In this document: positions 36,657 through 43,735 of the stretch, piece after piece
Layout: every line of letters begins with the position of its first letter
How positions within the stretch are numbered: the stretch's first letter is position 1
DNA from: Salinisphaera japonica YTM-1
Lineage (GTDB): Bacteria; Pseudomonadota; Gammaproteobacteria; Nevskiales; Salinisphaeraceae
DNA length: 63,736 nt
Assembly (NCBI RefSeq): GCF_003788585.1
Contig: NZ_AYKG01000010.1
Coordinates: 1-63,736, forward strand
Direction: 5' to 3'
Made by a program: the position numbers and the translations under genes
Notes under the pieces: model-generated
What the model was told of the DNA's origin: nothing
The model's database searches: none
What the model saw: the letters and a program-made list of their open reading frames with translations, nothing else

Positions 36657-37042
36657 GCGCGCTTCCCTCGATGAACAGCCGCTGGCGGCTGTGTATCTGA
36701 ATGACTAGGCGCGAAGGTTAACGCAGAAGCAATCACGAACGCCGGGGCCCCTCGGTCATTCCTGTCACTCGATTAAAAACCCGTTGTTTAGCCTGAGCCG
36801 CAAGTAACGACTGCCAGCCGCTTCATATATGCGGCTTCGGCGATGCCGTGCCCAAGCGTCGTCGTGGCACGTCATCAGCAAATGCCTCGGCACGGGTCCT
36901 GTTCCCTCGCGACACTACCGCCACGTCTGCGACCACACGCTCGAGCCAACTCGCTGCTAGACCGTCGCAGGGCTGACCGGCGCCTTGTCCGGCAAGTCGC
37001 CTCGAATTAAACTAAACCCACTTAGTTCAACTTGATCGCCGC
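36657..37042. other. gene-free left edge of the accessory island
   Basis: These 386 bp hold no convincing gene. Two short hairpins are visible: a perfect CAGCCGC/GCGGCTG stem at 36676-36691 and AGCCGC/GCGGCT at 36816-36836. No cobalamin riboswitch elements were found ahead of cobC. The right end contains the antitoxin promoter region. Confidence 0.5.
37010..37027. promoter_or_regulatory. candidate Phd-type operator
   Basis: A perfect inverted repeat, AACTAA, six bases, TTAGTT, ends 15 bp before the antitoxin start. Antitoxins of the Phd/YefM family bind such palindromes to repress their own operon. No further test is possible from sequence alone. Confidence 0.6.
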
Positions 37043-37288
37043 ATGAACACATTCAATATCCACGAAGCCAAGACACATCTCTCGCGCCTGATCGAAGACG
37101 CCGCCAACGGCGAGCCCTTCATCATTGCCAAGGCCGGCAAGCCGTTGGTGAAAGTCAGCGCAATAACCACAGCCGACGATAAGCAACCGTCACGCATCGG
37201 CTTCATGGCCGGCGAGTTCGACGTGCCCGACGACTTCGACACGCTGGGCGCAGACGCGATCGACGACGCCTTCTACGGCCAATCGTGA
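37043..37288 (+). CDS. Phd/YefM-family antitoxin
   Basis: An 81-residue protein beginning MNTFNIHEAKTHLSRLIEDA and continuing GEPFIIAKAGKPLVKVS, the full Phd/YefM DNA-binding and dimer domain. The acidic C-terminal part (DVPDDFDTLGADAIDDAFYG) is the usual toxin-binding tail for PIN partners. It overlaps the toxin gene by 4 bp and has a palindromic operator candidate in front. The pair lies inside the cobalamin gene run as part of the island. Confidence 0.92.
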   Translation: MNTFNIHEAKTHLSRLIEDAANGEPFIIAKAGKPLVKVSAITTADDKQPSRIGFMAGEFDVPDDFDTLGADAIDDAFYGQS

Positions 37289-37671
37289 TCGTCCTGCTAG
37301 ATACACACCTGCTGCTATGGGCAGCCGCCGGTTCAAATAAGCTTCCCCCAAGAGCGGCCGATCTCATTCAGAACGAGACAAACCAGTTACTGTTCAGTGC
37401 GGCCAGCCTATGGGAAGTAGCGATCAAGGCCGGGCTCAATCGGCCCGACTTCAAGATATCCGCCGGAAGATTCCGTCGCGCCTTGTTCGAGAACGGTTAC
37501 GACGAACTGCCAATCAGCGGGCGACACGCCGCCGCCATCGCCAATTTGCCGGATATTCACAAAGACCCGTTTGATCGAATTCTAATAGCACAAGCCCAGG
37601 TCGAAGACCTCACCCTCTGCACCAGCGATCGCATCGTGGCGCGCTATCCGGGCCATATCGAGCTCTTTTAG
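37285..37671 (+). CDS. PIN-domain toxin (VapC-like)
   Basis: A 128-residue PIN domain nuclease. Acidic metal-binding residues are visible in LLDTHLLLW (Asp near 6), SLWEVAIKAG (Glu near 43) and KDPFDRILIAQA (Asp near 93); the DRI(L) and C-terminal TSD segments are also typical. Such proteins cut RNA, often tRNA. All catalytic positions seem intact, so the module may be active. It has ATGA coupling to the antitoxin. Confidence 0.92.
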   Translation: MIVLLDTHLLLWAAAGSNKLPPRAADLIQNETNQLLFSAASLWEVAIKAGLNRPDFKISAGRFRRALFENGYDELPISGRHAAAIANLPDIHKDPFDRILIAQAQVEDLTLCTSDRIVARYPGHIELF

Positions 37672-37929
37672 CGATACGAGTCTGGGTCAAGCTCATTGCA
37701 ATCGGTAGACCGATACGACACGCAACTGGACCCTCTTAACTTGCAGCGACTCGGAAACGATTCTTAAGCGAGCTCCTGCTACAAGTTGAAGCTGTCCACA
37801 GAAGCAATGGCCGAGGCAGCTGAGCGGTCTCAAGTTGGCGAACCGCGCCGCGTCTCAACACATCGGGCACGCTGTCACCGGAACCCGGACGATCATGGCG
37901 CTTGGCGTTCCGCCGGCCGTCAGGAGCCG
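37672..37929. other. spacer between the PIN toxin and the HEPN-like gene
   Basis: The 258 bp between these converging genes hold no supported gene. A 72-codon frame on the minus strand (37736-37954) has no family resemblance and overlaps the end of the HEPN-like gene. Base use is less GC rich than in the flanking chromosome. Confidence 0.4.
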
Positions 37930-38355
37930 CTAGAGCCGTGCGGCGGTCGCACATCTTTCGAGAGCGTTCTGTCTGCTAAACATCGCAACGTCGTTAAAAA
38001 TCGACCGAGCCAATCTCGGCGCGGCAACTCGATCTTTCTGGTCAACATCTGCGCCGATTCTGTAATCAGCTCTATGTCGAATCGTTCGAAGGCTATCCAG
38101 ACGCGCCGCGATCCTATTCAAGGTCACAATCTGATCCTGCGGCGTGGCGGATTTATGTGATCGCAAGGCTTCGCCGACAGCCTCATGCGAGCCGCAATCC
38201 GTCGGCAGTGGGCGCGATAGCTCAACGCGAAATTGTTCGCAGATGTGGAAACAAGCGTAATAGAAACGCCCAATTGCACAGCGTAGCTTCACCTCGTCAT
38301 CGCTCGTCATCAATTCAGAGCCAAGCCGGTACAAATCGGCGGCGACCACGCTCAT
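37930..38355 (-). CDS. HEPN-like protein
   Basis: A 141-residue all-helical protein. DDEVKLRCAIGRFYYACFHICEQF (about residues 19-42) matches the common RAYYAAFH helix of HEPN-domain proteins, and LDSLRTIRHRADYRIG (about 87-102) matches their LRxxRxxADY motif; R90, R93 and H94 fall where HEPN ribonucleases keep their active or structural polar residues. HEPN proteins act as RNases or as partners in toxin-antitoxin and anti-phage systems. ATG at 38355 overlaps the upstream gene stop as ATGA, showing coupling. The exact subfamily is not recognised. Confidence 0.6.
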   Translation of the reverse strand: MSVVAADLYRLGSELMTSDDEVKLRCAIGRFYYACFHICEQFRVELSRPLPTDCGSHEAVGEALRSHKSATPQDQIVTLNRIAARLDSLRTIRHRADYRIGADVDQKDRVAAPRLARSIFNDVAMFSRQNALERCATAARL

Positions 38356-39155
38356 GCCGCCACTACTTCTATCGGCGCTGAACGCTGATCGCAAAACTCA
38401 ATGACGAGAGTGCCCGCTAGACGTTGCGATAGATCTGTATGAGCAAGCCGATCGATTAGCTCTTCATCAAGATCGACCAACGACTCAGCGTCCGTCTTGA
38501 CGCTGATCGATACGCGAAGCCAAGTAGCGCTCTCATCGCGGAGCATTTCGAATTGCGAGATACGAGGCGCATATCCGTGGTCGCGTCCGAGCTGAGTTGC
38601 TAACGCGATCGCATCGCCGATCGCTTCAGGTTCTGCTCTCGGATGATCATCGAGTGCCAATTGAATGATATCGCGCTGGTCGAGAACGGACTCAGACATA
38701 TCGCGATCGGGAAACATGCGTTCCCACTGATCAATCAAAGCAGACGCCGCCGCGATCTGGCCGGACATGAGCGAGTATCGAATTAATCGCTCCAACAAAT
38801 GCGAACTTTTCTCGGACATATCCCAAACGTGCCGCGCTTGGCTTAAGGCGCGATCAAGAAAACCGAAATGCATCAACGCCGTGATCAGGTTTAAACGCGC
38901 GGCCGGCTCGTAAGGAAGGCGCGCAACCGCGTCCTCGATCGTGCGGATTGCCGAGATATCATCGTCAGCACACATGAAAATCCCGCGAGCCATCAGCCCC
39001 TCAGGATCACCGGGGACGCTACCAAGAAGCTTATCGATCGTATTTAAGGCGCGCTGACGTTGAATGTCGTTTGCGCGACCAACTTCTGCGGACCAATAAT
39101 AGTTGATCGCAGTTTCTAGAAGCTGTCCGCCCTTGGACGCTGGCTTCGAAGACAT
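38352..39155 (-). CDS. TPR-like protein, unknown, paired with the HEPN-like gene
   Basis: A 267-residue protein without a signal peptide or membrane segment. Residues about 50-165 look like helical hairpins of the TPR type (DPEGLMARGIFMCADDD, PAARLNLITALMHFGFLDRAL, IRYSLMSGQIAAASALI). The C-terminal 80 residues are different, predicted beta-rich (TWLRVSISVKTDAESLVDLDEELIDRL), and may be a small binding domain. A GGAG ribosome site precedes the ATG at 39155 and an inverted repeat lies upstream. It is coupled to the HEPN-like gene; a helical partner with a HEPN protein suggests an antitoxin, sensor or activator. Function not known. Confidence 0.55.
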   Translation of the reverse strand: MSSKPASKGGQLLETAINYYWSAEVGRANDIQRQRALNTIDKLLGSVPGDPEGLMARGIFMCADDDISAIRTIEDAVARLPYEPAARLNLITALMHFGFLDRALSQARHVWDMSEKSSHLLERLIRYSLMSGQIAAASALIDQWERMFPDRDMSESVLDQRDIIQLALDDHPRAEPEAIGDAIALATQLGRDHGYAPRISQFEMLRDESATWLRVSISVKTDAESLVDLDEELIDRLAHTDLSQRLAGTLVIEFCDQRSAPIEVVAA

Positions 39156-39188
39156 AACAATCTCCTGCCGTTGGGCAGTGAGTATGCG

Positions 39189-39215
39189 TTGGTTTGCTCT
39201 GTCTGTGCAAACCAA
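39189..39215. promoter_or_regulatory. inverted repeat before the TPR-like/HEPN-like operon
   Basis: A perfect TTGGTTTG/CAAACCAA repeat with an 11-base loop lies 34 bp before the start codon of the TPR-like gene. It may be an operator for self-regulation or a hairpin in the leader RNA. Confidence 0.5.
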
Positions 39216-39240
39216 TATCTTGTAGGCTTAAACGGCACGC

Positions 39241-39367
39241 GCGACGCGGTGAATCTGGAGACCGCGCCTGCCCTATGCGGGTACGAGCGCTTTGTGGGGA
39301 CTTCCAGTCCCACCGCGTGCATCCATCGAGCAGCCCGCACTGACTCATGGTCGCTACGGGCTTTTTC
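39241..39367 (+). ncRNA. candidate structured RNA ending in a terminator
   Basis: Within the gene-free 39156-39611 region the plus strand shows three consecutive stems: CCGC/GCGG at about 39262-39280, GTGGGGACT/AGTCCCAC at 39294-39313 with one bulged G, and AGCCCG/CGGGCT at 39332-39362 followed by five Ts. The last looks like a rho-independent terminator although no gene precedes it on this strand, so a small RNA is possible. The promoter was not identified and no known RNA family was recognised. It is divergent to the TPR-like/HEPN-like operon. Confidence 0.35.
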
Positions 39368-39489
39368 GTATTGGCGTGGCTTGTGGCGGTGGAAGCTCTG
39401 CAAACAGATCTTGCGCCGATCTTAACCCTCGGGAACAGACCGCGGTTTCTATCCCCTCAGCTAACCGGGCTATCAGCCGACCTTACCCT

Positions 39490-39593
39490 TCAAGCGAGTC
39501 CGGCCTCGGCAAACGTGACCATTTCGGCATGTAGTGTGCTAAAGCGTTCTGGATAACAGGCACAGCCATCATGGCCCCGCTCCCCTTGCGCAT
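39490..39593 (-). pseudogene. duplicated fragment of the cobT 3' end
   Basis: About 104 bp closely match the last codons of cobT and its stop region at 40386-40494, in the same direction. The shared blocks include GGCATGTAG and GCGTTCTGGATAACAGGCAC. The copy has a two-base insertion (TG) that breaks the frame and several substitutions. It forms a direct repeat around the HigB/HigA module, as expected if something inserted at the cobT 3' end. Confidence 0.88.
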
Positions 39594-39611
39594 CTTGTGC
39601 AAAGCAACAGC

Positions 39612-39944
39612 CTAATTCGCGTCGGGTCTTGGATCGCGAATGTCGGCGATAGCATCGTGCTCCGAAAGCGCCCCAAGCACAGCATCCGGACGACGATCCA
39701 GTACGTTGAGTAAAACACGGGCCGGGCCGTGCGGTTGACGGTCGCCTCGCTCCCAGTGTCGTAGCGTGCCAAGACTGATGCCGAATGAGGCGGCGAACTG
39801 ACGCTGGGTCATGCCGGTCTTGGCGCGCACGGCCTTTACGTCTGCGGCGGCCATTTCATGGACGACTACTTGGCTTGGTTCGCTGGCTTGATGCGCGATC
39901 GCTTGCTCGAGGCCGGCCTTGATGCTTTCAAACGCGTCACTCAT
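39612..39944 (-). CDS. HTH antitoxin, HigA/NadS-like
   Basis: A 110-residue protein with a helix-turn-helix domain at about residues 38-75 (VKAVRAKTGMTQRQFAASFG then SLGTLRHWERGDRQP), typical of XRE-type antitoxins paired with RelE/HigB toxins. It follows the toxin gene by two bases, the HigBA order. ATG at 39944 is preferred over a TTG two codons earlier. The gene appears intact even though the toxin is frameshifted, so it may still bind DNA or silence related toxins. Confidence 0.87.
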   Translation of the reverse strand: MSDAFESIKAGLEQAIAHQASEPSQVVVHEMAAADVKAVRAKTGMTQRQFAASFGISLGTLRHWERGDRQPHGPARVLLNVLDRRPDAVLGALSEHDAIADIRDPRPDAN

Positions 39945-39946
39945 GT

Positions 39947-40278
39947 TCAAACTCCTGCTGCCTTGGTGAGCAGTGCGACAAGCTGGGCAAGTGTATTGCG
40001 TTCAGCTTGAGAGATATTGGCTTTCTCGTTTTTTCCGAAAACCGTAGCAGGTAAAGCGGTATGCGCTCATCGTGGACGTAGTAGATGACACGAACGCCGC
40101 CACTTTTTCCGGCGCCATCGCGCGCCCATCGCAATTTTCGTATACCACCCGTGCCTCGCATGATATCGCCCGCCTGAGGGTGTTCAGCTAGATACGCGAT
40201 CAGTGCTCGGTAGTCGGCATCGCCGACGAGCTTGCGAATTTTCCGCGCGAACTCCGGCGTTTCGGCCACGGTCTGCAT
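39947..40278 (-). pseudogene. RelE/HigB-family toxin with a frameshift
   Basis: From the ATG at 40278 the frame reads MQTVAETPEFARKIRKLVGD and continues through WARDGAGKSGGVRVIYYVHD to PLYLL, a standard RelE/HigB toxin. Near 40044-40048 the frame is lost. Shifting by one base restores TVFGKNEKANISQAERN and a normal end at 39947, two bases before the antitoxin start. A single missing base explains both facts. In the uncorrected frame a 37-residue unrelated tail overlaps the antitoxin. Either the toxin is inactivated, or the base is missing through a sequencing error; the conserved residues on both sides are otherwise kept. Confidence 0.85.
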
Positions 40279-40385
40279 ATGACCAGGGTAATCCAAAGGA
40301 TTACTTTTTGCCACCCGGGAATAAGTTAAGGCTCTCGACACTCTCGCGTGACCGAACGTATTGATCCGCCCTGACCACTTTCGAA

Positions 40386-41456
40386 TCAAGCAAACCCGGC
40401 CTCGGCGAACGTGGCCATTTCGGCATGTAGTGCTAAAGCGTTCTGGATAACAGGCACGGCCATCATGGCGCCGCTGCCCTCGCCCAGGCGCATGTCTAGA
40501 TCGAGCAGGGGGTGGGCGTTCAGGTCGGCGAGCACTTGGGCGTGCCCAGCCTCGGCGGAGCGGTGGCCGTAGACGAGCCAGTCGGCGACACCTGGGTTGA
40601 TACGTACGGCGGCCAGGGCGGCGACGCTTGCGATGAAGCCGTCGACTACGACGGGCACGCTGCGTTGGGCGGCGGCAATATAGGCGCCGGTGAGTGCGGC
40701 AATCTCCAGGCCGCCGAGGCAGCGCAGAATTGTTTGTGTGCCGTTGGCCTGGTCTTGGCCGGCCCAGGCGGGGGCGTGACGGGTGAGGCCGCGCTCGACG
40801 GCGGTTTGTTTGGCGGAGAGGCCGGTATCATTTACGCCGGTGCCGCGGCCGACGACGGTGGCGGCCTCGCGGCCCGCGAGTGCGGCATAGACGGCCGCGG
40901 CACTGGTGGTGTTGGCGATGCCCATCTCACCGCCGACGAACAGGGATAGGTTCGGCGCGACATGGTGTGCCCCAGCGGCCAGGGCTTTGGCCAGCGTGGC
41001 TTGTGACATGGCCGGTGCCTCGGTGAAGTCTGCCGTGCCCGCGGCCAGATCGTGATTGATGACGCCGGGCACGTGCGCGGTGGCGCTGACGGTGCCGAGA
41101 TTGACGACGGTCATGTTGGCACCGGCGCGCCGGGCCAGTACGGCGACGGCGGCCCCGCCGGCGGCGAAGTTGGCGACCATTTGAGCGGTGACGCTTTGCG
41201 GAAACGCCGATACGCCCTGGGCGGCCACGCCGTGGTCGGCGGCGAAGACGGCCAGGCCGATGCGATCGATCGCGGGCACGCTGCGGCCCTGCCAGCCAGC
41301 GAAGTCGACGGCGACCTGCTCCAGCCGGCCGAGTGAACCCGGCGGTTTGGTGAGTTGGGCCTGGCGGGCCTCGGCGGCCGCGCGGGCGTTGGTATCCACT
41401 TGGGCGACCGGCACATGCAGCCAGGCCAGGTCGGGCGTTTGGGTGAACTGTGTCAT
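40386..41456 (-). CDS. cobT: nicotinate-nucleotide--dimethylbenzimidazole phosphoribosyltransferase
   Basis: A 356-residue enzyme of full family length. Early motifs are QLTKPPGSLGRLEQ and FAADHGVAAQGVSAFPQSVT; GEMGIANTTSAAA and GRGTGVNDTGL follow; the C-terminus DMRLGEGSGAMMAVPVIQNA carries the catalytic glutamate. It makes alpha-ribazole phosphate for the lower ligand of cobalamin. ATG at 41456 overlaps the cobU stop by 4 bp. Its last 100 bp are repeated at 39490-39593, beyond a toxin-antitoxin module, so cobT now sits at the edge of the island that separates it from cobC and cobS. Confidence 0.96.
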   Translation of the reverse strand: MTQFTQTPDLAWLHVPVAQVDTNARAAAEARQAQLTKPPGSLGRLEQVAVDFAGWQGRSVPAIDRIGLAVFAADHGVAAQGVSAFPQSVTAQMVANFAAGGAAVAVLARRAGANMTVVNLGTVSATAHVPGVINHDLAAGTADFTEAPAMSQATLAKALAAGAHHVAPNLSLFVGGEMGIANTTSAAAVYAALAGREAATVVGRGTGVNDTGLSAKQTAVERGLTRHAPAWAGQDQANGTQTILRCLGGLEIAALTGAYIAAAQRSVPVVVDGFIASVAALAAVRINPGVADWLVYGHRSAEAGHAQVLADLNAHPLLDLDMRLGEGSGAMMAVPVIQNALALHAEMATFAEAGFA

Positions 41457-41977
41457 CGCTGGCTCGGTTTCAGGTTCAGGGGCAGGCCGGCCACGACGAG
41501 ATCGACCCGCGCGCAGCGCGTGGCCAGGGCTTGATGCAGGCGGCCGGCCTCGTCGGCGAAGCTTCGCGACAGTTCGCCCAGCGGCACGATGCCGGAGCCG
41601 ACCTCGTTGGAGACCATGAGCACGCGGGCCTGGCAGGCCGGGAGCGCCGCCAGCAGCGCGTCGCGCTCGCTGGCCCAGCAGTCGGCGGCCAGGGCGTTGG
41701 ACAGCCACAGGGTGAGGCAGTCGACCAGGATCACCGTGCCCGGCTTGTTTTCCGCTTCTAATACCTGCGCCAGGCCGAGTGGGGCCTCCACCGTGTGCCA
41801 GCGCGCATCGCGATCGGCGCGGTGACGAGCGATACGCGCGGCCATGGCCGCGTCGTGGGCCTGACCGGTAGCGATATAGACATGCCGGCGCGCGTTGTCA
41901 TCGGCCAGCCCGCAGCGTTCGGCGTAGCCGCTCTTGCCGCTGCGGGTGCCGCCCAGAATCAGATGATGATCAGCCAT
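41453..41977 (-). CDS. cobU: adenosylcobinamide kinase/guanylyltransferase
   Basis: A 174-residue P-loop enzyme, also called CobP. LILGGTRSGKSGYAE near the start is the nucleotide-binding loop, IATGQAHDAAMAARIARHR has the region around the guanylylated histidine, and LVDCLTLWLSN and VSNEVGSGIVPLGELSRSF follow. It phosphorylates and then GMP-loads adenosylcobinamide before CobS acts. ATG at 41977 overlaps the ATPase gene by 8 bp. Confidence 0.95.
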   Translation of the reverse strand: MADHHLILGGTRSGKSGYAERCGLADDNARRHVYIATGQAHDAAMAARIARHRADRDARWHTVEAPLGLAQVLEAENKPGTVILVDCLTLWLSNALAADCWASERDALLAALPACQARVLMVSNEVGSGIVPLGELSRSFADEAGRLHQALATRCARVDLVVAGLPLNLKPSQR

Positions 41978-42731
41978 GCAGCACCACCGGGCGGCCGGTA
42001 TCGGGGTGGGTAATGACGCGCGTGCGTGCGGCGAATACATCAGCCATCACGGCCTCGGTGACGACCTCGGCCGGCGTGCCGCTGGCGACTACCTGCCCGG
42101 CGCGCAGGGCGATGAGCCGATCGGCGTAGGCGGCGGCCAGGCTGACGTCGTGCATGACGAAGACCACGGCCACGCCGTCGGCGGCCAGCCGGGCCAGCGT
42201 GGCCATCACTTGGCTCTGGTGGCCAATATCCAGCGCGGCCACCGGCTCGTCCAGCAAGAGCAGGCGCGTGCCGGCGTCTTCGGCCCGCCAGATCTGGGCC
42301 AGCACGCGGGCAAGCTGTACCCGTTGACGCTCGCCGCCCGACAGGCGTGTATAGGCCCGGGCCAAGAGATGCGTGATATCCATCGCGGCCGCAGCCTCGG
42401 CGATGATGGCCGTATCGACCGCGCGGCCGGTGGCGTGCGGGCTGCGGGCCAGGGCCACGACCTGGCGCGCGGTGAAAGGAAAAGCCAACGATTGTTGCTG
42501 GGCCAGACAGGCCACCCGGCGCGCGCGCTCGATACGGCCCAGATCGGCCAGCCGCCGGTCGGCGAACCGCACGTCGCCGCGGGCGGCAACGTCGCCGGTG
42601 ATCGCGCCCAGCAGCGTGGACTTGCCCGCGCCGTTGGCCCCGATTACGCCCAGGCGCTGGCCGGCGGCCACGGCCAGATCCACGCCGTGCAGGCGATCCG
42701 GCACGTAAAGATCCCGTACGGCCAGGCTCAT
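41970..42731 (-). CDS. btuD: ABC transporter ATPase for cobalamin (or heme)
   Basis: A 253-residue ABC ATPase with Walker A GANGAGKST (about residue 32), signature LSGGERQR and Walker B RLLLLDEPVAALD. The LAQQQSLAFPFTARQVVALARSPH stretch is like that of HmuV heme ATPases, so sequence alone does not separate heme from B12 import. Position between the FecCD-type permease and cobU in a cobalamin run argues for corrinoid uptake. It overlaps both neighbours by 4-8 bp. Confidence 0.8.
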   Translation of the reverse strand: MSLAVRDLYVPDRLHGVDLAVAAGQRLGVIGANGAGKSTLLGAITGDVAARGDVRFADRRLADLGRIERARRVACLAQQQSLAFPFTARQVVALARSPHATGRAVDTAIIAEAAAAMDITHLLARAYTRLSGGERQRVQLARVLAQIWRAEDAGTRLLLLDEPVAALDIGHQSQVMATLARLAADGVAVVFVMHDVSLAAAYADRLIALRAGQVVASGTPAEVVTEAVMADVFAARTRVITHPDTGRPVVLHG

Positions 42732-43735
42732 AGCGCGTAGTCGCGCGAGCCGCGCAGTAGCAGTATGAAAAACGGTGCGCCGACGAGTGCCGTGAGCAGG
42801 CCCACGGGCAGCTCGGCCGGGGCGACCAGCAGCCGGGCGGCAACGTCTGCGCCCAACAACAACACTGCCCCGGCCAGAGCCGCGCCGGGCAACACAAGCC
42901 GATGATCCGGGCCGATGACCAGCCGCACGATATGCGGCACCACCAGCCCCACAAAGACGATGGCCCCGGCCAGCGCCACCGAGACCCCCACGCCGAGGGC
43001 GACCAGCCCGATCAGCGCGGTCTTGATCGTATCCACGGCAAACCCGAGATGCCGGGCCTCGGACTCACCCAGCAACAGCGCGTTCAGCGCCGGGGCAAGC
43101 AGGATCAGCCCGGCGACTACCGGCACGGCCACACCGGCCAGCAGACCCGCGCGGGCCCAGGTCGCCCCGTCGAGCCCGCCCATCTGCCACAGGCTGATCC
43201 GGCGCAGCATTTCGTTGCTGGCTGAAAACTCGAGCAATGAGGTGGCCGAGCCGGCGAGCGCGCCGATGGCGATACCGGCCAATAGCATGGTCGTGACCGA
43301 GGTGCGCGCGCCCCGCGTGGCCAGGGCATAGACCAGCAACACGGCGAGCACCGCGCCGATGAAGGCGCCGATGGAGACGATCGTGAGCCCCAGCGCGCCG
43401 GCCAATGCGCCGCCGAACACGATGGCCAGACTGGCCCCCAGTGAGGCCCCGGCCGTCACACCGATCAACGATGGATCAGCCAGCGGGTTACGAAACAGGC
43501 CCTGCATGGCCGCGCCACTGATCGCCAGTATCGCGCCGACCAGCGCGGCGAGCACCGCGCGCGGCAGGCGAATGGCCGTAATGATCAGGGCATTCTGATC
43601 AGCGGCGGCGGCCCCCGGACATAGCGCGGCCCATACCTCGCCCGGGGCGATGGGCACCGGGCCCAGCGCCAGTTCGGCGATGAAGACCGCGCACAAGGCG
43701 ATCGCGAGCACGCCGAACAACGCCGCGGGCTTCAC
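42728..43735 (-). CDS. btuC: FecCD-type ABC permease for cobalamin (BtuC-like)
   Basis: A 335-residue membrane protein with about ten spans. [38 protein letters not shown] (about 57-95) and [18 protein letters not shown] near the C-terminus are the family motifs; EAA-type contact to the ATPase is in the latter. Members carry siderophores, heme or B12. Its partner binding protein BtuF is at the far end of the run. It overlaps cobQ by 4 bp and the ATPase by 4 bp. Confidence 0.83.
   Translation of the reverse strand: MKPAALFGVLAIALCAVFIAELALGPVPIAPGEVWAALCPGAAAADQNALIITAIRLPRAVLAALVGAILAISGAAMQGLFRNPLADPSLIGVTAGASLGASLAIVFGGALAGALGLTIVSIGAFIGAVLAVLLVYALATRGARTSVTTMLLAGIAIGALAGSATSLLEFSASNEMLRRISLWQMGGLDGATWARAGLLAGVAVPVVAGLILLAPALNALLLGESEARHLGFAVDTIKTALIGLVALGVGVSVALAGAIVFVGLVVPHIVRLVIGPDHRLVLPGAALAGAVLLLGADVAARLLVAPAELPVGLLTALVGAPFFILLLRGSRDYAL

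Noticed and set aside
36657-37042. A second cobalamin riboswitch before cobC
   Set aside because: Neither the GCCACTG box nor the AGxCxGGAxACC end element could be found on the minus strand.
37736-37954. A 72-codon minus-strand gene between the PIN toxin and HEPN-like gene
   Set aside because: No family resemblance or ribosome site, and it overlaps the end of a better supported gene.
39280-39330. A tRNA or tRNA fragment as island attachment site
   Set aside because: No TTCGAATC T-loop or CCA end is present; the stems do not fit a cloverleaf.
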